Shown here: in pieces, positions 1 to 7,808 of the stretch
Layout of the letters: every line of letters begins with the position of its first letter
How positions within the stretch are numbered: the first letter of the stretch is position 1
Assembly (NCBI GenBank): GCA_001931905.2
Contig: MSJI02000080.1
Coordinates: 1 to 17,350, forward strand
From: Cladosporium sp. IMV 00045
Lineage: Eukaryota; Ascomycota; Dothideomycetes; Cladosporiales; Cladosporiaceae
Direction: 5' to 3'
DNA length: 17,350 nucleotides
Notes under the pieces: model-generated
The model's database searches: none
Told to the model about the DNA's origin: nothing
What the model saw: the letters and a program-made list of their open reading frames with translations, nothing else
Translations under genes and position numbers: made by a program

Positions 1-1
1 G

Positions 2-337
2 CGATCGGGAGCCGCTTTCGAAAGAACGCATTCCGAAGTTACTATCTTACGGAAGGAGCTATCCGAGGCTCGAGAGCTATTACGGGTACGTAAAGAACGT
101 ACGAAAGGGAAACGCGTAGCAATAAAAGGGAGGTTCGTCTTTAATACGAAGGAAATCCTCGAAGTAGTCGAGAAAGCGGAAGCGGAAGCCTCGAAGGGAA
201 AGCCGAAGAAGAAGCAAAAGGCGAAAGCTATAACCCCCGAAATCGAGGACGAGGAAGACGAAGCTATCGGGAGTAATATATCCGAAAGTGAGAGCGATTG
301 TATTATCGTAGCTAGTAGGAGACCGATTTTGAAGTAG
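2..337 (+). CDS. pogo/Fot1-like transposase, C-terminal part (5' truncated by window edge)
   Basis: The open frame runs 111 codons from the window edge to TAG at 335-337. It has a charged helical segment (LRKELSEARELLRVRKER), a basic stretch, the conserved-looking KGRFVFNTKEILEVVEKAE segment, and an acidic tail (EIEDEEDEAIG). This order matches the region after the DDE catalytic domain in fungal Fot1/Pot2-type transposases; the catalytic domain itself is not in the window. The protein is about 84% identical by hand alignment to the minus-strand copy at 16933-17350. Base composition is very odd: about 3 CpA and 3 TpG against about 33 CpG. His, Gln, Cys, Met and Trp together make only 3 of 111 residues. 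The frame shows no stop, so this part is not visibly broken. Confidence 0.7.
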   Translation, partial: RSGAAFERTHSEVTILRKELSEARELLRVRKERTKGKRVAIKGRFVFNTKEILEVVEKAEAEASKGKPKKKQKAKAITPEIEDEEDEAIGSNISESESDCIIVASRRPILK

Positions 338-350
338 ATAGGTTAGAATT

Positions 351-379
351 CTGTCCCGCTTCTAGTACTGTCCCGCTTC
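351..379 (+). repeat. subterminal iteron pair of transposon copy A
   Basis: The 12-mer CTGTCCCGCTTC occurs at 351-362 and again at 368-379, 17 nt start to start, just inside the terminus at 393. Paired direct repeats close to the tip are the usual place for transposase DNA-binding sites (inference). The right-hand element has the same 17-nt spacing but a different repeat sequence. Confidence 0.7.
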
Positions 380-393
380 CCCTACAGTGACGT

Positions 394-876
394 TATCTCA
401 AACAGACATGTTAGATATTCAGTACCATGTATCAGCTGGTAATGGCTTATGGCGACTGTCGAGATCGTGTTTGGAGTGCGAAGAGATAGAATCTGCACAC
501 AGCCATAGTAGGTCGTAATGATCGTGTAGTTGCATTGTTTCGACATGGTAGTTCATGCGGCTTTTACATGCTAGGTCATCTGTGTCGAGTACAGATCAAA
601 TCGGTGCCATTGCCAGGAGAGTAGTAGACAGAGGAGAAACGGTATACTGAGGATCAATCCAGTGGTAAAAAGAGTCATGGAGAAAACTTCAGATGCAGCG
701 CGCCCTAGGCGTGCCCCAGCAACCAAGGCTGACGTCCCGTTTCCTAGATGGCGCCTCATCTATTTGGGATCAGAAAGTTGTGCGCCCTTCGCCCTGCGCC
801 CTACTGGTAACATAGGGGTACTTGTATCTGGCGAAGTCTTTCCCCTCCTGCTTCTCTACTAGCACTCAGCATCACA
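394..876. other. intergenic, no gene seen; contains upstream region of the reductase gene
   Basis: No convincing coding sequence is visible on either strand. The short open frames near 571-759 (-) and 662-862 (+) overlap each other and show no recognisable motif. The region would hold the promoter of the reductase gene starting at 877. The start context (CACAATGGC) is a good fungal initiation context. Confidence 0.5.
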
Positions 877-1971
877 ATGGCATCGACAAGGCAGCGAATC
901 CACATCCTGGGACTCGGAAGCATCGGTAATTTTGCAGCACATTGTCTGGCTACGCTTGCTGACGCACCGCCGATTACCCTGCTTCTGCATCGACGCACGC
1001 TGCAGGAAGAGTTTGAGAGGAAGGGGAAATCGATTCTTCTGAGACGCTACGAAGGCGGCGTGGAAACGGCGTATGGCTTCGATTCAGAGTACCTGGATCA
1101 AGGTGTGTGGCATCATGGGCGTCGCCAATCCATCTCCAACCCCGAGTTGCAGACGACAGATACGATCTCGCAACTTCTGGTATGTACGAAGACTATCCAG
1201 ACTGTAGACGCAGTCCGTCCCCTCGTGCCACGACTATCCGCCGCTTCGACAATACTCCTTCTACAAAACGGGTGCGGCGTCATTGATGCACTCAACGCAG
1301 AGCTATTCCGCGATGAGCGTACTCGACCCAACTACATCATTGGCGTTACATCCCATGGAGTCGGAATGGATGGCTCATTCTGTATCAGACATACAGGGCC
1401 TTCAGCAACATCATTTGGGCCAGTACCTCGTGTTGGGACCGGAGCAGGAGAATTTATGCCAAGTAATCTAGCCAGAACACAAGAGTACTTGCTTGAGACG
1501 CTCTGCCGGTCGAATCGACTAAACGCGAAATCGTATACGTTTGCCGAAGCTTTCCAAGCCCAACTGGAGAAACTCGCAGTCAATGCATTCTGCAACCCAC
1601 TATGTGGAATTCATGCAGCCAAGAACAGATTCTTGTTTTCCCTTCCAGCCACAAGACGGGCGATCCTGACTGAGATATCAGCAATCGTGCTAGCAATGCC
1701 AGAGCTAGAAGGAATCCGCGAATTGCCCGAGCGGTTCAGCGTAGAGTCTTTGGAACGCACCGTCAATGGCGTCTTACACAATACCCGAGACACGACCTGC
1801 TCGATGGTCTGGGATTTGAAACATAACCGCAACACGGAGGTGGGATTCATCAACGGATATTGGCAGCGGAGGGGAAAGGAGCTTGGAATAGCAACACCGG
1901 TGAATGATATGCTTCTAGAGTTGATCACACTTCGGGAGACCCGGTCTCTGCCAGTGGAACGAAGTGGTTAG
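877..1971 (+). CDS. ketopantoate reductase-like protein (2-dehydropantoate 2-reductase family, PanE/ApbA)
   Basis: Members of this family reduce 2-dehydropantoate to pantoate with NADPH in the pantothenate/CoA pathway, although many fungal paralogues have unknown substrates. The single-exon protein has 364 residues. An N-terminal Rossmann fold carries the dinucleotide loop G12-L-G14-S-I-G17. The C-terminal helical domain contains K232-LAV-N236-AFC-N240, matching the K...N...N catalytic/binding pattern, and E321 in NRNTEVGFINGY, at the place of the conserved family Glu. It is therefore expected to be active. The ATG at 877 gives the Rossmann strand near residue 8, which is normal for the family. 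The gene is followed by about 550 bp without genes, so it is probably transcribed separately. I see no direct link to the sulfur genes downstream; a secondary-metabolism or housekeeping-paralogue role is possible. Confidence 0.85.
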   Translation: MASTRQRIHILGLGSIGNFAAHCLATLADAPPITLLLHRRTLQEEFERKGKSILLRRYEGGVETAYGFDSEYLDQGVWHHGRRQSISNPELQTTDTISQLLVCTKTIQTVDAVRPLVPRLSAASTILLLQNGCGVIDALNAELFRDERTRPNYIIGVTSHGVGMDGSFCIRHTGPSATSFGPVPRVGTGAGEFMPSNLARTQEYLLETLCRSNRLNAKSYTFAEAFQAQLEKLAVNAFCNPLCGIHAAKNRFLFSLPATRRAILTEISAIVLAMPELEGIRELPERFSVESLERTVNGVLHNTRDTTCSMVWDLKHNRNTEVGFINGYWQRRGKELGIATPVNDMLLELITLRETRSLPVERSG

Positions 1972-2522
1972 CGCCATCCAACGATGCGTCATGGATGTAC
2001 TGGGGCAATTGCCTTCACAGGGCTCCGATATATCATGTACGCAAACCGATTCAACAACGATACCTAAACGAATGTTGGCATCGAGGCTAACCTTCCGGCA
2101 ATGCCAAGTTTCAATTTGTGATACAAAATGGCATCAAATGTGGCGTTAGTAACTGAGGATATCCCATTTATCGATTCGTCCGACGTGTATTCGACACGGT
2201 AATCAAACGCACAATGCAGGTGACACGGAACGCAATGATGCTAGCATTGCCCAAAGCTCTGATTTCATCGGATACACCGGAAGGGAGATGTACTGGGAGA
2301 TAGTGCAATGGCGAGACGCGGGCAGGTGCGACGGCGACTTAAAAACGCGAGATTCGCGGGCCTGTTAGTCGCCGATTTGCAGCCGCCCTCGGCTTCTACC
2401 AAGTAGGTCTTCAGCATGCATTTGAAAAGGAAACGTTTATGGGTTTTCCGACGTAGGGTCAATACGATTTCTTCTAGTGGCAAATTATTTTAACAATTCA
2501 ACTTGAACAACAGCCCCCCTCC
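1972..2522. other. intergenic, no gene seen
   Basis: This is 551 bp between two plus-strand genes. Small open frames exist (for example 1964-2149 + and 2265-2483 -), but none has a recognisable domain or a credible start context. The stretch presumably contains the 3' end of the reductase transcript and the promoter of the persulfide dioxygenase-like gene. Confidence 0.5.
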
Positions 2523-3759
2523 ATGTGTACGAGAGTCCCATTCGCAGTTGCAACCAGAGCCTTTATCCGGAAAGCCACCAACTTCTGCGCTCTGCCGCCC
2601 AAGCCATTGCTGAGTCTCGTCTCGAGCCGCCGAATTGGTGTTGAGGTGTCCGCAGAAAGGCTTCCTCCTACGTTGACGCCTTTAAAATTCGATTCACTGC
2701 TTTCTCAGACGCAAATGGGGCAGCGACAGGAGTCTGCCACTTCAGCACACCACTGCAAAAAGCCGCTTCATCACGCGTTCAACAGCGTTCACACCGAAGG
2801 CACGTCTTCGTCAGCCATGATCGAAAGCATACATCATCCGGCGACAGGGACATGGCAGTACGTCGTCGCCGATAAGCACAGCATGGACGCCATCATCATC
2901 GATCCAGTCCTGGATTGCGACATGGCAACGCAGACCATCAGCACAAACACTGCTGATCGCCTCCAATCTTTGATCGAAGCGAGAGGTTATAGAATTCAGC
3001 GGATTCTCGAGACGCATGTGCACGCAGACCATCCGACAGCCGCCTCATACCTCCAAAGCGCCTTCGAGGGAGACCAGGGGTTCAAGCCGCCTGTCTGTAT
3101 CGGCAAGCGAATCCGCGAGGTCCAGCGCAAGTTCGGACAAAGATACGGCGTGCATGAACATGAGCTAAGCAACGCATTCGATCAGCTTATGGACGATGAT
3201 GAAGAATTCGGTATCGGCAACCTGAAAGCCAAAGTGGTGCATCTCCCAGGCCATACACCGGATCACGTCGGTTATCTCATCGAAGGTTCGCATTGTCAAG
3301 ACTAATCAGAAGATGAGAAGTGAAGACTGACTAACATTCGTTTCGACAGACAACATCTTTTGCGGCGATTCGGTATTCAACGCCGACTTGGGCACCGCGC
3401 GCTGTGATTTTCCCGGCGGTAGCGCTAGAGCATTGTACCATTCGACTCGCAAGTTGCTGAGTCTACCCGAAAATTACAAGATCTGGACGGGTCATGACTA
3501 CCCCTCGAGTGACCGGGAGTGCCCAGTCCCGTACATGAGCGTGGGCGACCAAAAGCAGCGCAACCGTTACCTCCAAGACATTGTATCGGAGCAGAGCTTT
3601 CTGGACATGCGCAGCCAACGTGATCTTCAAATGAAGGAGCCGAAGTTGTTACACCCTTCGTTACAGATCAATATTCGTGGAGGAAGACTGCCTGCACCGA
3701 TGCCGTCGGGTGAACGGGTGTTGACTATTCCGTTGCGGCTTGAGACTACGCAGTGGTAA
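2523..3759 (+). CDS. persulfide dioxygenase / Blh-type metallo-beta-lactamase-fold protein (ETHE1-like), two exons
   Basis: ETHE1/Blh enzymes are non-haem iron dioxygenases that oxidise glutathione persulfide to sulfite in sulfide detoxification, usually in mitochondria. Exon 1 is 2523-3285 and exon 2 is 3350-3759. The 64-nt intron (3286-3349) starts GTTCGC, has a CTAAC branch motif at 3331 and ends CAG; splicing gives 390 residues. Metal-site motifs are complete: T-H165-V-H167-A-D169-H170, P-G-H244-T-P-D-H, C-G-D261-S and T-G-H303-D-Y. By comparison with ETHE1, H165, H244 and D261 should bind the iron. PGHTPDH is the form I associate with the Blh-type subgroup. About 98 residues precede the fold. 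The first 40 are rich in Arg/Lys with almost no acidic residues, which looks like a mitochondrial presequence. The downstream gene on the opposite strand is a diverged, metal-ligand-poor relative. Glyoxalase II is a less likely alternative. Confidence 0.85.
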
Positions 3760-4017
3760 GTAGCAAGGGAACGCGAATGCCAATCTCAGCTCTGGATTAA
3801 CGGCACTTCGCTTCTGTTTGGTAGCGAGGCGTCTTTATACTTCTCCAAATGCGCATCAGTTCTGCTTTCGATTTCCCATTGATTCAACACAGTGAGACAA
3901 AGATATTTGCCTTCGTCTTGTTGTAATATTCATCACAAGCACATGCCATGCACCGAGCAAGCCAATCACACCAAACGTCAGAAGAGACGGTTCAACAAAC
4001 GATATGTATTGAGATGG

Positions 4018-4959
4018 TCACAAGGACAGCCAGGCCCCAAGGCGAGATTTCCAACCACTGCCCGTGCTTTCATCTGACTGGGCTAGCTGCCACAACGTAC
4101 TTTTCACTCGTAAGTCGGTAAGGAAATCCTCCTCGGTGGAATTAGCGTGTTTGTTCAGCGCTGCACACTGGGCGACGGAGTCAAACGGCCGATCTACAGG
4201 TGAAGGACTGCCATCACCCTGGTCTCGCCAGACGCGGGCATCGCCAGGGAGCGATAGAATTCGCTGCATCGAACTCCAAGCCTCGCGATGGTGAGACGAA
4301 GCTTCGGAGGGGTCCTTCTTCCCGTCGACAGCTACGTTTTCGAATCTGGAATGCGTCACATCCTCTCTCAAAGTAGCGATTGAGTATGCGCCAAAAAGCT
4401 CGTTGCCCACTAGATATGCACGGCGATAGGGTGTGCCAAAGCCTGGCATGTGCATGCATGTCAAGGAGAACTGGCCGAAAGGAATGGTCTCCCCATCATC
4501 GAGCCCGGCGCGAATTGTTGTTGAAAAAGAGCTGCCAGCGCCGTACTTGCGCTTCCACATGAGTTCGAGACCGGAGAGTGTTGCATCGTTGCAAAGCTGA
4601 GGGGCATGTTCTTGATGCATCGATAGCTGCATTCTGAGATACCAAGCAGCGGATAGGCACTGGAGGCTGGTGCAGTGGGTCTCGAGGATGTAGTCCACAA
4701 TGTAGCCTCGATCCTTTATCACAGCAATAATGGCGTCGGCGGCGCCTGTTGACATGGCAGCCGGGTCGGCGCACCCGTCGCGAACAGGGTCGAGCACTAT
4801 ACAGTGCAGTGTAGTAGCGTCAGCTATGACGTATTGCCACGTATCTGTTGATGACGAGTAGACGTCTTGGACGACTGGCGAGATGTTGCATGCTGCAGTC
4901 GGTATTTCCAGAGGTTTGCCGGATGCTGTCATGCTGAAGAATTGGCAAAGTTCGCACAT
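4018..4959 (-). CDS. degenerate MBL-fold paralogue of the persulfide dioxygenase (probable pseudoenzyme)
   Basis: Numbering here follows the open frame read from 5181. The frame aligns along its length with the neighbouring dioxygenase: DTWQYVIAD versus GTWQYVVAD, LDPV versus IDPV, DRGYIVDYILETH versus ARGYRIQRILETH. The metal site is dismantled. THVHADH becomes T-H169-CTSLQ (one His left), PGHTPDH becomes PGFGTPY, FCGDS becomes FGAYS, and the GHDY position reads DQGD. Two of the three predicted iron ligands are gone, so dioxygenase activity is not expected. The frame is uninterrupted and lacks the intron of its relative. The first ATG in frame is at 4959, giving 313 residues. The frame stays open without an ATG to a stop near 5342, so the true start, or an upstream exon, is uncertain. 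The gene converges tail-to-tail on the intact enzyme. It could be a maintained sensor or scaffold, or a duplicate losing function. Confidence 0.7.
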   Translation of the reverse strand: MCELCQFFSMTASGKPLEIPTAACNISPVVQDVYSSSTDTWQYVIADATTLHCIVLDPVRDGCADPAAMSTGAADAIIAVIKDRGYIVDYILETHCTSLQCLSAAWYLRMQLSMHQEHAPQLCNDATLSGLELMWKRKYGAGSSFSTTIRAGLDDGETIPFGQFSLTCMHMPGFGTPYRRAYLVGNELFGAYSIATLREDVTHSRFENVAVDGKKDPSEASSHHREAWSSMQRILSLPGDARVWRDQGDGSPSPVDRPFDSVAQCAALNKHANSTEEDFLTDLRVKSTLWQLAQSDESTGSGWKSRLGAWLSL

Positions 4960-5396
4960 GCGGCTGGTTTCGATGTTAAAGATGTTTTGGTGATTTTCGG
5001 GGTCGGGTTCGAAGCTCGTTGCAAGAATCTTCGTTTGTGGCGTAGTCCTGAATGCTGAAGAGAAGGTCGATGAAATCAGCAGGGACGTAAGGTGAAGAGT
5101 ACAAATCTGCGGGCGAGCTGCAGGCGCAGTATAGTCGCCGATGCTGACGAGTCCCCGAGAAAGCCGAGTTCGTGCTTCCACGTGATCAGACCGGGAGGTC
5201 TGTCTTCCTCCGTAATTCTTCAGTTGACGTAAGGTTCTACACGTGAATTTCAGAATGGAGGCATTGTTCCTTCGGCTTCCGGCATAATTGCGTTGCTGCG
5301 GGAGATTGCAAGATCCACCACATGTAATGGAGCACGCTTAACGGGTCATGGAATGCCGCTTTGCTGAGCTTGAGTGGTAATTTGTACTACTGCCTT
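4960..5396. other. region upstream of the degenerate paralogue; open frame without ATG
   Basis: On the minus strand the reading frame of the paralogue continues open from 4959 up to a TAA near 5342, about 126 codons, with no ATG. The codon at 5181-5179 is GTG, an unlikely start in a fungus. The stretch near 5070-5180 contains a serine/arginine-rich sequence (RTRLSRGLVSIGD) that could be the remains of a targeting peptide or an exon whose start was lost. No other gene is seen before the regulator's stop at 5397. Confidence 0.45.
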
Positions 5397-7220
5397 TCAA
5401 AGCATATCGAGGAAACCATCTGGTATTTCATCCATCGAGAAAAGATCAAACCAGAGTGGATTGTGCTCCATGCTGTCGCTGTCGGCCAAAGCGCTGTCTT
5501 GGAAAGAAGCTGCACGGGGCGACGAGGCACTGTCTCCATGCATCGAGAAGATGGTCTCGGCAACCGCTTTAAGACAACGTGTTGCATTTTGAGCGAGAAT
5601 CCATTGCTCGCCTAGTCTCTGCAGTGCTCCAAGCATCAGAACGACTCTGTCCCTATGCTGCTGGAGGCAGTCTAGCCCACCGCGGTGTACATGAACAGAA
5701 GCTGCCGCGAGCTGAACGATGCATCCCAAAGCCAGGCCGCAGACGAAAAAGGGCGAGTGTCTGTCCAGGGGCCATGGCACAGTGGCGAGGTTTGCGAGGT
5801 CTTTGGAAGCTGCAATCGCTTTGACAGTATGATGTCTGGAGGAAGGCGCCAACTGCTGTGTATGACTGTTCGCACAGGCGACATCTTTCGCAGAAGGGAC
5901 TGTGTCGGGCATATCACTCCTCGGGAAATGAAGAATGATGGTGGCGCACGCAATGAAGCAGCGTGCTTCGAAAAGCAATAAGTCGACATCCCCAGAAGGA
6001 CCAATGACGTCTCTACACCAGAATGGAAGATTGTAACCCCAGCCAGCGAGTGCGTTGTCTAGTGCTTGTATGTTGTCGGGGGAATCGTCATTCTGAGAAG
6101 CCATAGCCCCAACTCGGCCCATGATGCGGATCGCATCTATGCGAAAGCAGACTGTTGAATAGCCGGCTTGCGGTTCCGGCGCGAAAACTCGATCTTCGAA
6201 CGTTCGCAATGTAAGGGGGTTTTGATCACATTCTCCCGCCTCGTACAGAGCCTGGGCACATGGTAGGAAAGGAAGCGGCTTCGCAGAAGCGGAGTGGGAA
6301 GCGGGACGGCGGTGTATCGCCGCGAAGTAGATGTCGACGATGTATAGCTCCCACCACGTTCTCCGGAGACTCTCTTCTACCACGGATGTACCAGCCGAAT
6401 TTTCTCGGGCGAAAGCCGGCTCGTTCATGCCCAGATGCATCGCAATATTGGCAGCACGTGTGATGCACGAGCCGGCCTCTTTCGGCTGATAGCGGACGTG
6501 AAGAATGATGGCGTACAAAACCAGCGCTTGGACGCGACATGGCGTTTGTTCGTCTGGCTCTGACATGGCGGAAGACACAGCTTGCTGTAGCCCTAACGCG
6601 CCAGGCATTGATGTCGCATAGTGCTGTCCGGCAAAGCATACAACCAGATCTAGGTAGTGCGGATACCGTTGCGCCGCATAGAAAGGTTTGGGCACAAGGA
6701 ACGGATGGGCGGTAAAGAAGTGGACGTAGAACAGACTGAGAAGGCGGTCGCGGTCCGAAGCATTGAGCGCCCACGTCAACGGTGGTAGAGGAACAAAAGA
6801 CGGCAGGGGCATTTGCGGGTTGCTAGAAGATGCCGGGACCGCATTTGTCGATGGGGATGAGGTGGCAACTGGTGGACAAGCAGTGAGGGCGGCATGGTTG
6901 CTGTTATTGCCACCTGGCGGTAGAGCGAGGGTTACTGGCGTATTTGATGACGTGGTGTTGTCTGCTTCGGCTCCAGCTACCGATGGAGCAGGCAGAGGGC
7001 GGTCATGGCGAGCAGCATTGGAATCTGCATGTGCCGGATCGCGACGTCTACGGCGACGGCCAAGGCCACGTCGGGAGGCCGTGTAAGAGCAGACCAGAGC
7101 GTCTACCAGGCAGCGTCCGCACGTAGGCGAGGCACCGTCGCACTTGAGATGTTTGCGTCGACATCCGTCGCAGGCCAGAGGCGCCGGCCGGGCGGTGCCA
7201 TCGGAGGAGGCAGCATTCAT
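5397..7220 (-). CDS. Zn2Cys6 (C6) fungal transcription factor with fungal-specific TF domain
   Basis: This is a single-exon protein of 607 residues and probably a nuclear DNA-binding regulator. The binuclear zinc cluster is complete: C17-x2-C20-x6-C27-x6-C34-x2-C37-x6-C44, followed by a basic linker with a run of Arg. A Ser/Pro/Asn-rich low-complexity stretch covers roughly residues 70-150. The fungal-specific regulatory domain follows, with signatures such as LLSLFYVHFFTAHPFLVP, CRVQALVLYAIILHV and the conserved RRTWWELYIVD. The ATG at 7220 puts the zinc cluster at the N-terminus, as is usual. The gene is divergent from the YeeE/YedE-like transporter across a 588-bp shared upstream region and precedes the MBL-fold paralogue on the same strand. 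A role as the local regulator of these genes is inferred from position only. Confidence 0.92.
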   Translation of the reverse strand: MNAASSDGTARPAPLACDGCRRKHLKCDGASPTCGRCLVDALVCSYTASRRGLGRRRRRRDPAHADSNAARHDRPLPAPSVAGAEADNTTSSNTPVTLALPPGGNNSNHAALTACPPVATSSPSTNAVPASSSNPQMPLPSFVPLPPLTWALNASDRDRLLSLFYVHFFTAHPFLVPKPFYAAQRYPHYLDLVVCFAGQHYATSMPGALGLQQAVSSAMSEPDEQTPCRVQALVLYAIILHVRYQPKEAGSCITRAANIAMHLGMNEPAFARENSAGTSVVEESLRRTWWELYIVDIYFAAIHRRPASHSASAKPLPFLPCAQALYEAGECDQNPLTLRTFEDRVFAPEPQAGYSTVCFRIDAIRIMGRVGAMASQNDDSPDNIQALDNALAGWGYNLPFWCRDVIGPSGDVDLLLFEARCFIACATIILHFPRSDMPDTVPSAKDVACANSHTQQLAPSSRHHTVKAIAASKDLANLATVPWPLDRHSPFFVCGLALGCIVQLAAASVHVHRGGLDCLQQHRDRVVLMLGALQRLGEQWILAQNATRCLKAVAETIFSMHGDSASSPRAASFQDSALADSDSMEHNPLWFDLFSMDEIPDGFLDML

Positions 7221-7808
7221 GTCAGCAACATTGTTGAGGAGAGGTCAAGACGATGGTGAATACAGCCCTTCGCAGTCCAGATGGTCGCCGGTCCGATGTC
7301 GTTGTGGTGAGAGGAGAGCCCGCGGCAATCATTCGGCGACCATTCGTCGGGCTTGGCGTCTGCAAGCCGCAGCATCGCCGATCGCCGTTCGTGAGCACAA
7401 CCAGATGAAAGTCGCCGACCCCGAGATATAAGCCCGAAGACGCCGGTGATTTCGCACACTGCACGACTTCATACCCGCTACAAGGGCTGGTATCGAAGAA
7501 TGCTCGAGGAACAGTGAAGTCTTGATCGCCGTCGAGCTCGCCGATACATCTCCAATATTTTCTTTACCTTGGCGAGCGACACGACGGTAGGCCGTGATTT
7601 GAATGATGTGGTACAAGGTCTTCCACTTACAAAAATGGATCATTCATGGGTTGATAAAAATTGCGAGTTCTGCCCAAAATCTCACCAGTACCCAGCATCC
7701 TCTTCCACAAAAGCCGCGAGAATATCAACAAGCCCACAATTGCGCCTCTCCGACACACTGCTTCTCCTGGGCCGTTGCTAGATTGCACTGGCGAGATTCT
7801 CTTCCAAC
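7221..7808. promoter_or_regulatory. divergent intergenic region between the C6 regulator and the YeeE/YedE transporter
   Basis: This 588-bp region lies between two divergent start codons and must hold both promoters. It contains two CGG/CCG inverted arrangements of the kind Zn2Cys6 proteins bind: CGG-N1-CCG near 7290 and CGG-N4-CCG at 7585-7594 (CGGTAGGCCG). Such triplets are common in DNA of this base composition, so they are only candidates. The open frames inside the region overlap on both strands and have no recognisable product. Confidence 0.45.

Larger units (their letters stand above)
1..393 (+). mobile_element. Fot1/pogo-like DNA transposon, 3' end (copy A)
   Basis: This is the 3' end of a Tc1/mariner-superfamily (pogo/Fot1 group) element whose body lies outside the window. 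The transposase C-terminus stops at 335-337. A short 3' UTR with two subterminal direct repeats follows, and the terminal inverted repeat ends at 393; read inward on the minus strand it begins ACGTCACTGTAGGGG. The next bases, TA at 394-395, fit the TA target-site duplication expected for the superfamily, but the other end of the element is not visible. The copy is related, in inverted orientation, to the element at 16874-17350. Confidence 0.75.

Noticed and set aside
2265..2483. 72-codon minus-strand frame upstream of the dioxygenase
   Set aside because: No motif, no start context, and it lies in the probable promoter region.
5179..5181. GTG as start of a 387-residue MBL-fold paralogue
   Set aside because: Non-ATG starts are rare in fungal nuclear genes; the first ATG is at 4959, so the longer form is only mentioned as an open extension.
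6226..6774. 182-codon minus-strand frame within the C6 regulator
   Set aside because: It is an out-of-frame shadow of the regulator, which has clear domain signatures through this stretch.
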